NCBI GenBank assembly: GCA_023420415.1
Contig: JAEZWF010000004.1
Span: 87,438 to 151,437, forward strand
Direction of reading: 5' to 3'
Length of the DNA: 64,000 nt
Source of the DNA: Actinomycetes bacterium
GTDB taxonomy: Bacteria; Actinomycetota; Actinomycetes; Actinomycetales; Dermatophilaceae
Positions 23,747-33,800 of this stretch are shown piece after piece. Both the position numbers and the translations under genes were made by a program. The notes beneath the pieces were generated by a model. The model made no database searches. It saw nothing but the letters and a program-made list of their open reading frames with translations, and was not told the DNA's origin. Each line of letters begins with the position of its first letter. Positions within the stretch are counted from its first letter, which is position 1.

Positions 23747-25192
23747 ATGGGCCAGTGGTTCGCGGCGGACGACTACGCCGTCGGCCGGCTCCTCGTGCAG
23801 CGCGGACTGGCAGCGGTCTACCTCGTCGCGTTCCTGGTCGCGGCCAACCAGTTCCGCGCCCTGATCGGGTCGCGTGGGCTGACGCCGGTGCCGCAGTTCG
23901 TCGCCCGGGTGCCGTTCCGGCGGTCGCCGAGCCTGTTCCACTGGCGCTACACCGACGGGCTCTTCGCGGCGGTCGCCTGGTCGGGCGTCGCGGTGGCGGC
24001 GGTGACGCTCGTGGGTGTGACGGAGCGGCTGCCGCTCCCGGTGACGATGCTCGTCTGGGCACTGATGTGGGCGGCATACCTGTCGATCGTCAACGTGGGG
24101 CAACGCTGGTACGGCTTCGGCTGGGAGTCGCTGCTGCTGGAGGTCGGCTTCCTCGCGATCTTCCTCGGCAACGCCGGCACCGCTCCCCCGTGGCCGCTGA
24201 TGATCGCGCTGCGGTGGGTGCTGTTCCGGCTGGAGTTCGGCGCCGGGCTCATCAAGTGGCGCGGCGACGCCTGCTGGCGCGACCTCACCTGCCTCTACTT
24301 CCACCACGAGACCCAGCCGATGCCCGGCCCGCTGTCGTGGTGGTTCCACCGGCTGCCCCGCCCCCTGCACCGCGTCGAGGTCGCGGCCAACCACGTGACC
24401 CAGCTGGTGCTGCCGTTCGGGCTGTTCCTGCCTCAGCCGGTCGCCGGCACCTGCGCGGTCGTGATGGTGGTGACCCAGCTGTGGCTGGTGCTGTCGGGGA
24501 ACTTCTCGTGGCTCAACTGGGTGGCAATCGTCCTGGGCGTCTCGGCCGTCCCAGACGGCTTCTGGTCGCGGGTCGGCATCGGGACGGGCGATGGGTATGC
24601 CGCAGGGTCCGAGGGCGGCGCCGGTCCCCTCTGGTGGGTGGTCCTGTGCTGGCTCGTCGTGGCCCTGGTCGCCGTGCTCAGCGTCGGGCCCGCACGAAAC
24701 CTGTTGTCCCGCAAGCAGGTCATGAACCGGTCGTTCGACCCGCTCCACCTCGTCAACACCTACGGCGCCTTCGGGTCGGTGACGCGGGACCGGCGCGAGG
24801 TGGTCGTCGAGGGCCGCCGCGGCGACGGCCCCTGGCTGGAGTACGAGTTCAAGGGCAAGCCCGGTTCGGTGCGCCGCCGACCGGGCCAGTTCGCGCCCTA
24901 CCACCTGCGGCTGGACTGGCTGATGTGGTTCGTCGCGATCTCGCCGAGCTATGGCGAGCCGTGGTTGACCCGGCTGCTGCGCCAGCTGCTCGTCGGTGAC
25001 CGGGCGACACTGAAGCTGTTGCGGCACAACCCGTTTCCCGACACGCCACCGACCCAGGTGCGGGCAGTCCTCTACCGCTACCGGTTCACCACCCGCGCCG
25101 AGCACCGCGCCACCGGCGACTGGTGGCACCGCGAACGCCTCCGCGACCTCGTCCCGGCCGTCACTCTGCAGCAGGTCCCCGACTGGCGCTGA
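23747..25192 (+). CDS. Lipase maturation factor family membrane protein
   Basis: 481 aa. About seven N-terminal membrane helices, with WYGFGWESLLLEVGFLAIFLG, RLEFGAGLIKWRGDACWRDLTCL and YFHHETQPMPGPLSWWFH, followed by a soluble DUF1222-like tail (NRSFDPLHLVNTYGAFGSVTRDR, then FKGKPG and PYHLRLDWLMWF). This matches LMF1, an ER chaperone for lipases in animals; bacterial roles are unclear. ATG at 23747. It is related to the HTTM proteins in topology and lies 2 kb from that cluster. Confidence 0.88.
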   Translation: MGQWFAADDYAVGRLLVQRGLAAVYLVAFLVAANQFRALIGSRGLTPVPQFVARVPFRRSPSLFHWRYTDGLFAAVAWSGVAVAAVTLVGVTERLPLPVTMLVWALMWAAYLSIVNVGQRWYGFGWESLLLEVGFLAIFLGNAGTAPPWPLMIALRWVLFRLEFGAGLIKWRGDACWRDLTCLYFHHETQPMPGPLSWWFHRLPRPLHRVEVAANHVTQLVLPFGLFLPQPVAGTCAVVMVVTQLWLVLSGNFSWLNWVAIVLGVSAVPDGFWSRVGIGTGDGYAAGSEGGAGPLWWVVLCWLVVALVAVLSVGPARNLLSRKQVMNRSFDPLHLVNTYGAFGSVTRDRREVVVEGRRGDGPWLEYEFKGKPGSVRRRPGQFAPYHLRLDWLMWFVAISPSYGEPWLTRLLRQLLVGDRATLKLLRHNPFPDTPPTQVRAVLYRYRFTTRAEHRATGDWWHRERLRDLVPAVTLQQVPDWR

Positions 25193-25202
25193 CCCCGGCC
25201 GT

Positions 25203-25261
25203 TTCATGTCCCGCAACATGCCGTGAGAATTCGCCCGCGACGGCATGTTGCGGGACATGAA
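25203..25261. repeat. Family C hairpin, copy 1
   Basis: Arms of 22 bp (25203-25224 and 25240-25261) are perfectly complementary; the arm core is ATGTCCCGCAACATGCCG. The 15-nt loop contains GAATTC. It lies between two convergent genes, so it could terminate both, but the same arms occur elsewhere in other contexts. Confidence 0.9.
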
Positions 25262-25283
25262 TCGGGGGCAAGGGGCCGGGGGG

Positions 25284-26342
25284 TCAGTCGTGGGCGCCGC
25301 GGCGACGGCGCAGCCACAGGACGCCGGACACGCCGAGTGCGACCGCGCCTCCCGCCACGCCGACCAGCCACGGCCCGAGGTCCGGGCCGCCGCTGCCGCT
25401 GTCACCGGCCGTGCTCGTCGGCGGCAGCCCCTCGATCTCGACCGAGACGTCGCCGCCGTCCGTCGGACCGGTCGTGCTGCTCGTCGTGCCGCTCGTCGTG
25501 CTCGTGGCCGCTCGCACGGGCACCGGCACCACCCGCACGTCCGACCGTGCACCCTCGGTGCCGACGAGCAGCTGGTCGCCACAGGGCCAGGCGGCCAGCG
25601 TCTCCCCCTGCGGCATGAGCGGCAGGAGCCGGGATGCCTTGACCGCGAAGGACTTCGGGTCGAGCACGAGCGCCGAGGTGTAGGTCCGCGTCACCAGACC
25701 CGAACCATCAGGCAGGTATGCCGCGTCCGTCACCACCGCGGGCGCCTCCCCCACCTTGCGGAGCCGGTTGACGCCGGACCGGGACGGCGATGCCGGCAGC
25801 TCGTAGACCCCGCCGACCGAGTCCTTGGTGACGACGACGATCCGGCCGCTCCGTGGGTCGACGGCCAGCGCCTCCGCGTCGTGCGGCCCGTCGGGGTAGG
25901 CCAGCTCCCAGGACCCCCACTCCCCCTGGGTGTCACCGAGGTCCGGCTCGTCGAACCAGAAGATCCGCACCACCGTGCGCGACCGGCCGTTGTCGCCGAT
26001 GTCGCCCACCAGGACGCGCCCGGAGCGCGGGTCGACCGCGAGCGCCTCGACGTCACGGACCGGCGCGCCGAACCGGTGCACCCCGACCGTCCGACCGGTC
26101 CGCGTGTCCACGGCGAAGATCCGCCCCGAGTCACCCGAGTCGTTGGCCGTCCAGACCACGCCGGGGTGTCGCCGGCTCACGGCCAGCCCGGACGACTCGG
26201 TCACCCGGTCGTCGAGGATGCGAAAGTCCGACGGCACCGCGCACGAGGGCGAGGTTGCCGCGAGGGAGGCACGCGGCATACCGGCGACGACCGAGCCGGC
26301 CACGACGGCAGCCGCAGCTGCCGCGCCCAGCCAGCCCCGCAC
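25284..26342 (-). CDS. Secreted propeller-like protein with a C-terminal membrane anchor
   Basis: 352 aa. An Ala-rich signal peptide (1-30) is followed by six or seven beta-propeller-like blades with repeats VEALAVDPRSGRVLVGDIGDN and AEALAVDPRSGRIVVVTKD, a Thr/Ser-rich linker (about 275-325), one membrane helix and an RRRRGAHD tail. It is therefore probably displayed outside the membrane. GTG at 26340-26342 lies 2 nt after the ftsY stop. No enzyme motif; function unknown. Confidence 0.75.
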   Translation of the reverse strand: MRGWLGAAAAAAVVAGSVVAGMPRASLAATSPSCAVPSDFRILDDRVTESSGLAVSRRHPGVVWTANDSGDSGRIFAVDTRTGRTVGVHRFGAPVRDVEALAVDPRSGRVLVGDIGDNGRSRTVVRIFWFDEPDLGDTQGEWGSWELAYPDGPHDAEALAVDPRSGRIVVVTKDSVGGVYELPASPSRSGVNRLRKVGEAPAVVTDAAYLPDGSGLVTRTYTSALVLDPKSFAVKASRLLPLMPQGETLAAWPCGDQLLVGTEGARSDVRVVPVPVRAATSTTSGTTSSTTGPTDGGDVSVEIEGLPPTSTAGDSGSGGPDLGPWLVGVAGGAVALGVSGVLWLRRRRGAHD

Positions 26343-26344
26343 GC

Positions 26345-27568
26345 TCAGCCGACGATCGCGTCGACGAACGCCTCGGGGTCGAAGGGGGCCAGGTCGTCGG
26401 GTCCCTCACCGAGACCGACGAGCTTGACCGGCACGCCGAGCTTGCGCTGCACCGAGACGACGATGCCGCCCTTGGCCGTGCCGTCGAGCTTGGTGAGGAC
26501 GATGCCGGTGACGTCGACGACCTCGGCGAAGACCTCGGCCTGGCGCAGCCCGTTCTGGCCGGTGGTGGCGTCGAGGACGAGCAGCACCTCGTCGATGGGG
26601 CTCTGCTTCTCGATGACCCGCTTGACCTTGCCGAGCTCGTCCATGAGCCCGACCTTGTTGTGCAGGCGGCCGGCGGTGTCGACGAGCACGACGTCGGCCT
26701 CGAGCTCGGTGCCCGCCTTGACCGCGTCGAACGCCACCGCGGCCGGGTCGGCGCCGTCGCGCTCCGAACGCACCGTCGGCACGCCGACGCGCGCGCCCCA
26801 CGTCTCGAGCTGGTCGGCCGCGGCCGCGCGGAACGTGTCGGCCGCGGCCAGCACGACGTCCTTGTCCTCGGCCACGAGCACGCGCGCCAGCTTGCCCACG
26901 GTCGTCGTCTTGCCGGTGCCGTTGACCCCGACGACCAGCACCACGGCGGGGCGCCCGTCGACCCGCGAGTCGGCGATCGAGCGGTCCATGGTGGGGTCGA
27001 CGAGCCGCAGCAGGTCCTCGCGCAGCCAGCCGCGGACCGTGGCCTCGTCGGTGGTGCCGTCGACCTTGACCTGCTGGCGCAGGCTGTCCACGAGCTCGGT
27101 CGTGGCCTCCACGCCGAGGTCGCTGGCGATGAGGGTGTCCTCGACCTCCTCCCACGCCTCCTCGTCGAGCTTGCCGCGCGAGAGCAGGGCGAGCAGGCCC
27201 TGGCCCAGGCTGGAGTTGGAGCGGGCGAGCCGGGCACGCAGCCGCTGGAGGCGGCCCTTGGCCTCGGCCGGGCGCTCGATCGTCGGCGTCTCGGGCTCCG
27301 GCGGTGCCGGTGTCTCATAGCCCGGTGCGGGCAGGGTGTCGACCGAGCCGGCGTCCTCGATGGGGCGCTTGGGAGCATCCCGTGGAGGTTCGGCGTCGTC
27401 GCCGACGCCGGGCAGGACGTCGCCCTCACGTCCCGGCGCCCGCGGCGGCGCCCCCTTGGTGCGTCCACCCCGTCCGCGGGTGAGGCCGACGATGGCCCCA
27501 CCGAGGACGACGAGCAGGCCGACGGCGACGGCAATCCATTCCCAGAGCTCGTTGATCACGCGCGCCAT
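26345..27568 (-). CDS. ftsY: Signal recognition particle receptor FtsY
   Basis: 407 aa. An N-terminal membrane helix (about 10-28) anchors a short acidic/Pro-rich A region. The NG domain has VGVNGTGKTTTVGKLA (about 210-226), AADTFRAAAADQLETW, VDTAGRLHNK and LTKLDGTAKGG. It docks Ffh-ribosome complexes at the membrane. ATG at 27566-27568. Here it is separated from smc by a secreted protein gene and a small membrane protein gene. Confidence 0.96.
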   Translation of the reverse strand: MARVINELWEWIAVAVGLLVVLGGAIVGLTRGRGGRTKGAPPRAPGREGDVLPGVGDDAEPPRDAPKRPIEDAGSVDTLPAPGYETPAPPEPETPTIERPAEAKGRLQRLRARLARSNSSLGQGLLALLSRGKLDEEAWEEVEDTLIASDLGVEATTELVDSLRQQVKVDGTTDEATVRGWLREDLLRLVDPTMDRSIADSRVDGRPAVVLVVGVNGTGKTTTVGKLARVLVAEDKDVVLAAADTFRAAAADQLETWGARVGVPTVRSERDGADPAAVAFDAVKAGTELEADVVLVDTAGRLHNKVGLMDELGKVKRVIEKQSPIDEVLLVLDATTGQNGLRQAEVFAEVVDVTGIVLTKLDGTAKGGIVVSVQRKLGVPVKLVGLGEGPDDLAPFDPEAFVDAIVG

Positions 27569-27613
27569 CCTCTCATCGCGGGTGCGCCCGCACCGCTCGG
27601 CATCGAGCGCGCC

Positions 27614-27671
27614 TTCATGTCCCGCAACATGCCGCGTGTCGGCGTGCGACAGCGCATGTTGCGGGACATGA
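27614..27671. repeat. Family C hairpin, copy 2
   Basis: TCATGTCCCGCAACATGC (27615-27632) pairs with 27654-27671 (18 bp) around a 21-nt loop that has diverged from copy 1. It sits between the end of the 27695 gene and the ftsY start, both on the minus strand. Confidence 0.88.
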
Positions 27672-27694
27672 GTCCCCGGGACTCGGAGGTGGGC

Positions 27695-30379
27695 TCACTG
27701 CGGGGCGGCGATGCTCCACATGCCCCGGCCGTGGGTGGCTGCGTAGAGGTTGCCGTCGGGGGCGACCTCCAGGTCCATCACCACGGTCGTCGGCAGCCCC
27801 GTGCCGAGCACCTGCCACTGGGTCGCGCCCGGCGCCCGGTAGAAGGTGGCCAGGTCGGTGCCGAGTGCCAGGCCGCCACCCGCGAGCTGCTTGATGGTGC
27901 TCGCCGGGACGTCGGGCAGGTTGGCACTGGCGTCGGTCCACGTGGCCCCGCCGTCGCGGGTCTCGTAGACGTGGCCGACGCCTGCCCCCGGCCCCTCGGT
28001 GAACCGGCGCGAGAAGCCGTTGATCGCGGCATACGCGTGGTTGCCGTTGGCGGGGTCGACGGTGAGGCCCTGCACGAACCGGTTCGGGAAGCCCGAGCCG
28101 AGCGAGAGCTGGTGCCACGTGCCACCCGCGTTGGTGGCGATGCCGCGCGCGAAGCCGACGTTGTTGCAGGGGCCGCACCACGAGACGTATGCCGTGCCGC
28201 CCTGCATCGTGACCGCGGTCGCCGAGTGCCCGGCACCGAGGTCGAACGCCTTCTTCAGCGCCGAGCTGTCGCGGGCCTGCCACACGTTGTCGGCCGTCCA
28301 CACGTACTGGCCACCGAAGATCGCGGCGTCGGGGTTGGCACCGTCGAGCCCGACCGGCGCGATGAACCGTGCGCCGGGGTCGCCCGGGTCGAGCGACCAC
28401 GACGTGGCCGTGGCCTCGCTCGTGGCGCCCGGGTTGGTGGCGCAGTTGTTGGTCACCTTGACCGCGAGGTAGACGTACTCCTGCAGCTGGTTGCAGCCGT
28501 TGCGCGGGTCGGCTGCGCCGTCGCCGCCGTCACCGCCGAAGTGCGAGCCCATCTCGGTGTCGCCGTTGCTGGCGTCCGGGTTGACCTTGCGCAGGTTGGA
28601 CGCGCCGTTGTCCTGCAGGCCACCGGAGACGACCACGCCGGTCCCGCTCGGGTCCTTGCCGACCGACGCCGAGTAGTACTGCAGCGCGTCCAGCGTGCCG
28701 TCGGCGCTCATCGACTGCAGGTCGGTGGCGTTGTGGTTGGCGTTCTCCTTGCCGTTGACCGGGCGCCGGTAGACGCCGCCGTCGTTGCCGAAGAAGACGA
28801 CGGGGGTGCCGCCGGCGGTGCCGACGGTCACCGAGTGCTGGTCCGGGTGGCCGGCGAGCGGGCACCGGTTGGAGGCGTCGCTGATGCTCCAGCACGGGAA
28901 GTTGAAGTTCCAGTACGGCGAGACGGCCGCCCAGTGCGAACCGGCGTCCTTGGTCTCGAAGACCTCCTCGAGACCCGCCCAGACATGGTCACGGTTGGCC
29001 GGGTCGACCTGGAGGAACTGGTTGTACCAAGCCTGCACACCGACGCCGTAGCCCTTCTTGTCCAGCGCCGATCCGCTGTTGTGCAGCTGCTGCTGGCTGG
29101 CGATCTGGTTCCACGGTCCGAGCGGTGAGCCGGTCTTGGAGACGAAGATCCCCGCCAGGGACGACGACCCGTTGATCTTGCTCGGCTGCTGCACCAGCGC
29201 GTAGAGCCGGTCACCGGTCTTGCTGAACGCGAACGTCGTGTAGCCGACGTCCGTGGTGTTGGTGATGCCGCCGAGGACGACGTTCAGCTTGTGCCAGCTG
29301 CTCGGGCCCTGCGTGTAGTCGTTGGTCTCGTAGAACCCGTTGTAGGTGTCACCCGAGCGCCACCCGATCGCGGCGATGACGTGCTTGGGGTTCTTGGGGT
29401 CGACGGCGATGTCGTTGACGATGTTCTTGTATGCCGCGTTGGTCGGCCCCGAAGACGTGTTGCCTCCCCAGTTGGACCCGGCCGGCACGAGGACGTTGCC
29501 CGCGTCGTCCTTGATCTGTGGCATCCACGACATGTTCGGCGCGAACGCAAAGGTCCAGGCGCCGGCCCTGGTGCCCTGCGCGTGGTACCAGATGCCGCGG
29601 TTGGTGGCGACGAAGACGTTGGAGCCGCCGTAGCGGACGCGGCCGATCGTCGTCGACTCCAGCTCCTGGCCGCCGACCCGGTCGGTCGGGGCGAAGCTGC
29701 CGGTCGCCGGGTTGGCGAGGCGGTAGACGCCGGCGCCGACGTAGGACGTGCCGCCGGTGTTGGCCTCTCCGGTGGAGAACCACAGCGACCCGTCGCCCGC
29801 GAGCTGGAGGTCACCGGCCGACAGGGACGGCAGCTGGTCGGCGATCGGCGTCCACTGGCCGCCACCCTGGGAGGAGCGCCAGACACCACCGTCGGCGCCC
29901 GCGGCATACACGTGGTTGGCGGTGTCGGCCGCCAGCCCGGTGACGCGACCGGTGACGTGACCGGCCCCTCCGGAGCTGTTGGAGTACCAGTCGCGGTAGC
30001 GCGGGTCGTCGGCGTTGTAGGGCACCTTGGTGACCTCGCGCCAGGTGCCGGCGCTGTGCGGCAGGGCCGACAGCTGGGTGAAGGCGTTGCCGTACGCGCC
30101 CGGGGCGACGATGCCGGGGGCGGTGCGAGCCTGGGCGAACTCCTCGGCGAGCGTGGCCGCTTCCTTGGACTCGTTCTGCGCCTCGGCGGGGTTGCCGCCG
30201 GCGATCATCAGCGCCTTCTCCATGACGGAGGCGTTGTAGTGGCGGTCGCGCCACTGGTACTTCAGCCATGCTTCGTTGAGCTCGTGGCGCCCGACGTAGC
30301 CGGCGGCACCGGCGGCGACGAGGGCCACACCGGCACCGGCGGCGACCAGCCGTCGAGCGCGCAGGGAGATGCGGGCCAT
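27695..30379 (-). CDS. Large secreted BNR/VPS10-type propeller protein
   Basis: 894 aa. The N-terminal hydrophobic segment ARRLVAAGAGVALVAAGAAG acts as a signal or anchor. The rest is two propeller-like halves with BNR/Asp-box patterns (SSQGGGQWTPI, SKTGSPLGPWNQI, ETRDGGATWTDAS) and a final DLEVAPDGNLYAATHGRGMWS, as in bacterial sialidase-like or sortilin-like proteins. The catalytic residues of true sialidases could not be identified, so an enzyme role is unproven. ATG at 30377-30379 with AGGAG 6 nt upstream. Confidence 0.82.
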   Translation of the reverse strand: MARISLRARRLVAAGAGVALVAAGAAGYVGRHELNEAWLKYQWRDRHYNASVMEKALMIAGGNPAEAQNESKEAATLAEEFAQARTAPGIVAPGAYGNAFTQLSALPHSAGTWREVTKVPYNADDPRYRDWYSNSSGGAGHVTGRVTGLAADTANHVYAAGADGGVWRSSQGGGQWTPIADQLPSLSAGDLQLAGDGSLWFSTGEANTGGTSYVGAGVYRLANPATGSFAPTDRVGGQELESTTIGRVRYGGSNVFVATNRGIWYHAQGTRAGAWTFAFAPNMSWMPQIKDDAGNVLVPAGSNWGGNTSSGPTNAAYKNIVNDIAVDPKNPKHVIAAIGWRSGDTYNGFYETNDYTQGPSSWHKLNVVLGGITNTTDVGYTTFAFSKTGDRLYALVQQPSKINGSSSLAGIFVSKTGSPLGPWNQIASQQQLHNSGSALDKKGYGVGVQAWYNQFLQVDPANRDHVWAGLEEVFETKDAGSHWAAVSPYWNFNFPCWSISDASNRCPLAGHPDQHSVTVGTAGGTPVVFFGNDGGVYRRPVNGKENANHNATDLQSMSADGTLDALQYYSASVGKDPSGTGVVVSGGLQDNGASNLRKVNPDASNGDTEMGSHFGGDGGDGAADPRNGCNQLQEYVYLAVKVTNNCATNPGATSEATATSWSLDPGDPGARFIAPVGLDGANPDAAIFGGQYVWTADNVWQARDSSALKKAFDLGAGHSATAVTMQGGTAYVSWCGPCNNVGFARGIATNAGGTWHQLSLGSGFPNRFVQGLTVDPANGNHAYAAINGFSRRFTEGPGAGVGHVYETRDGGATWTDASANLPDVPASTIKQLAGGGLALGTDLATFYRAPGATQWQVLGTGLPTTVVMDLEVAPDGNLYAATHGRGMWSIAAPQ

Positions 30380-30448
30380 GGTGACTCCTGGAGGGGGACG
30401 ACGGACCCGTGCGGGCCCGCGCCAACCTTCCCCCCGCCCCACGCGAAG

Positions 30449-30472
30449 GACCCATGACGAACGTCATGGGTC
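30449..30472. promoter_or_regulatory. Near-perfect dyad upstream of the BNR protein gene
   Basis: GACCCATGACG (30449-30459) and CGTCATGGGTC (30462-30472) are perfect inverted repeats with a 2-nt centre, 70 bp upstream of the ATG at 30379. The centre (TGACG-AA-CGTCA) looks like a dimeric operator rather than a terminator. No cognate regulator is evident. Confidence 0.5.
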
Positions 30473-30535
30473 GCGGTCAGAAAATGCCGCCTGACCTGCA
30501 CAGACGCGCCGGTCGAGGTATGCCGCCTGGCTGGC

Positions 30536-30587
30536 GTCCGCGGGTGCGGTCCGCGGGTGCGGTCAGCCGGCGCCGTCAGCCGGCGCG
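30536..30587. repeat. Four tandem 13-bp units
   Basis: Two copies of GTCCGCGGGTGCG (30536-30561) are followed by two of GTCAGCCGGCGC[CG] (30562-30587). The array overlaps the stop codon of the small membrane protein gene, so copy number could alter its last residues. Confidence 0.75.
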
Positions 30588-30845
30588 GTGGCGGCCGGCG
30601 TCGCCGGCGCTGCTGTCGGACCCCACGGACCCGACGGTGTCGGACACCTTGTCCTTGGCGCTGGTCAGCGCGTCACCGGTCTTGCCGATGGCCGAGCCGG
30701 TCTTCTCGCGGGCCAGGGTCATCAGCTCCTCGCCCTGCGGGGTGAGGATGTCGCGGCCCTCGCGGCGTGCGGGGATGGCCACCAGCGCGACGACGGCAAC
30801 AGCCAACGCGATGCAGATGAGCATGCCGATGATGAGCGCGACCAT
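30576..30845 (-). CDS. Small membrane protein between smc and the BNR gene
   Basis: 89 aa. One N-terminal membrane helix (VALIIGMLICIALAVAVVALVAI) is followed by a charged helix with KTGSAIGKTGDALTSAKDKVSDTVGSV, typical of small amphipathic stress-type or CsbD-like tails. The start at 30845 is 52 bp after smc on the same strand. No family assigned. Its 3' end runs into the 13-bp tandem repeats. Confidence 0.65.
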   Translation of the reverse strand: MVALIIGMLICIALAVAVVALVAIPARREGRDILTPQGEELMTLAREKTGSAIGKTGDALTSAKDKVSDTVGSVGSDSSAGDAGRHRAG

Positions 30846-30897
30846 GGCACTAGGGTGCCTTGCGCAGGGCGTTTGCCCAAATCGGGCGCGCCGTCTG

Positions 30898-33800
30898 CTA
30901 TGCGCTTTGCGCCGCCACGTCCCGGATCCGCTGGGACACGACTGTCGTCACGCCGTCACCGCGCATCGAGACGCCGTAGAGCGCGTCGGCGACCTCCATC
31001 GTGCGCTTCTGGTGGGTGATGACGATGAGCTGGCTGGAGTCGCGCAGCTCCTCGAACAGCGTGATGAGTCGGCCGAGGTTGGCGTCGTCGAGCGCGGCCT
31101 CGACCTCGTCCATGATGTAGAACGGGCTCGGCCGCGCCTTGAAGATCGACACCAGCAGCGCCACGGCGACCAGCGACCGCTCGCCACCGGAGAGCAGGGA
31201 CAGCCGCTTGATCTTCTTGCCGGGCGGGCGGGCCTCGACCTCGATGCCGGTGGTGAGCATGTTGTCGGGGTCGGTCAGCGTGAGCCGCCCCTCACCGCCG
31301 GGGAAGAGTCGGCCGAAGACCTGCTCGAACTGCGCCGCGGTGTCGTGGTAGGCCTCGGTGAAGACGCGCTCGACCCGCTCGTCGACCTCCTTGACGATGT
31401 CGAGCAGGTCGCGCTTGGACTTCTTGAGGTCCTCGAGCTGCTCGGTGAGGAACTTGTGGCGCTCCTCCAGCGCGGCATACTCCTCCAGCGCGAGCGGGTT
31501 GACCCGGCCGAGCGCGTTCAGTGCTCGCTCGGCCTTGCGCAGCCGCTTCTCCTGCACCTCGCGCACGTAGGCGACCGGCTCCACCTCGACCTCGGGGTCG
31601 TCGTCGGGGCCGGGCACGTGCGGCACGAGCTGGTGCGGACCGAAGTCCTCCATCAGCACCTCGGGTTCGATGCCGAGCTCCTCGACGGCCTTGGTCTGCA
31701 TCGCCTCGATCCGCAGCCGCTGCTGGGTGCGGGCCACCTCGTCGCGGTGCACGGTGTCGGTGAGGTCGCGCAGCTCGTCCTGCAGCGTGGCGACACCCCG
31801 GCGCACCTGCGCCAGCTCGGTGTCGCGTTCGGTGCGCTCCTGCTCGGCGGCCGCGCGCTGTCGGGCGGCGGTCTCGAGGGAGTCGGCGATGACCGAGGCC
31901 GCGTATGCCGCCCCGTGGGCGACTGCCTGGGCCACGGTCGCCTCCCGCTTGCGGCGCTCCTGGCGGGCGGCGAGCCGCTCGCGGGCGGCGAGCTCGTTGC
32001 GCGCCGCGCCCTCGAGGGAGTCGGCGCGGCCCTTGAGCGCGCGGGCCCGCTCCTCCTTGGTGCGCAGGGTGAGGCGCAGCTCGGTCTCGCCGGTGCGGGC
32101 GCGGCTGGCCTCGAGCTCGAGCCGGTCGCGCTCGTCGGTGCCCGGCTCCTCGGCCTCGGCCGGCTCGGTGCTGGCCTCGTCGAGACGCTCGGTGAGCGCG
32201 GTCAGCTCGGTGCGGTCGTTCTCCAGCGCGGCCTCGGCGTCGGCGATGGCGCGCTCGGTGCGCTCGGCCTCGGCCTTGGCGGAGCGGACGGTCGCGCCCA
32301 GGTGGCCGAGCCGCTCGGCCACGGCGGCCATCTTGGCGTCGGACTCGTGCAACGCCTCGAGCGCGCTCTCGACCTCGTCGTTGATGCTGCGGTGCCTCTC
32401 CTGGGCCGCGGTGAGCGCGAACCGGGCCTGCTCGCCACGACGGGTGGCGTCGGCGACCCGGTCGCGGGTCTCGTCGACCGCCGACTGGATCTCGATGAGG
32501 CTGGGGGCGCTGGTGCTGCCGCCGCGGACCCAGCCAGGTGCGAAGACGTCGCCGTCGGCGGTGACGGCGGTGATGCCCTCGCCGCGGGCCGCGAGCGCCG
32601 CGGCGGCTGCGGCATCGGGGACCAGGGCGACCCGGTCGAGCAGCTGTTCCACGGCCGGGCGCACGGTGGCGGGCGCCTCCACGACCTCGCGTGCCCACAC
32701 GGCGCTGCCGTCGAGCCGCGGCCACGAGCCGGGGTCGGAGGTGACCGCGGTCTGGCCGACGAGGAACGCGGCGCGACCGGCGTCGTCGTCACGCAGCGTG
32801 GTGATGGCGGCGGCCGCGGCGTCCACCGACTCGACCGCGAGCGCGTCACCGGCCCAGCCGAGTGCGGCGGAGATGGCGACCTCGTGCCCACCACTGACCT
32901 GCAGCAGCGAGGCGACGGAGCCGACGATGCCGTGGCGGGAGTCGGCTGCGGCCAGGAGTGTGGCGGCGCCGTCCTTGCGCGACAGGCTCAGCTCGAGCGC
33001 CTCGAGCCGGGCGGCAGCGGTGGTGCGGTCTCGTTCGGCGGTGCGCTCGGCCTCGCGCAGCTGCTCGACCTCGGCCTCGACCTGCTCGAGCTGGGCGGCG
33101 GCGGTCTCGTAGGTCGAGTCCAGCCCCTCCTCGCCCTCCTCGTCGACGGCAACCGACGCCTCGAGGCCGGCGAACTCCTTCTCCGCCACGCGAGCCCGCT
33201 CCTGCGACTGCTCCACGATTCCGCGCAGCCGCCCGATCTCGGCCTCCCCCGCCTCGATCCGGCTCTTGCGCGCACCCACCTGACCGGCGAGCTTCGCGAG
33301 CCCCTCGCGACGGTCGGCGGCCGCCCGGGCGAGGCGCTGGAGGCGCTGCTGCTCCGCGGCATACTCGCGCTCGAGTCCCTCGCGGGCGGCGACGGCCGCC
33401 TCGAGCGCGGCCTTGGCGTCGCGCACCTCCGCGAGCAGCGTGTCCTCCTGCTTGCGGGCCTCGGCGGCCTGGGCACGCAGCTCCTCGGGGTCGCGGCCGG
33501 TGGTCTGCTCGTCCTGGGTGTCCTGGGACAGCAGGCGCACGCGTTCGGCGGCGAGCGACTCGGTGGAGGTCAGCTTGTCGCGCAGCTGCTGGAGGCTGAA
33601 CCAGCGCTCCTGCGCGCGGTTGAGCTCGGGGGCGGCCTCGGCGGCGCGCTGCTCGAGGGTCTGCAGACGGGCGCGGGCGTCCGCAAGCCCCTCCTCGACC
33701 TCGGTGCGCTTGGCGATCAGCGCGGTCTCGTCGGCGACCTCCTGCTCGAGGGTGGAGGTGAGCTGCACGAGGTCGTCGGCGAGCAGCCGCAGGCGGGCGT

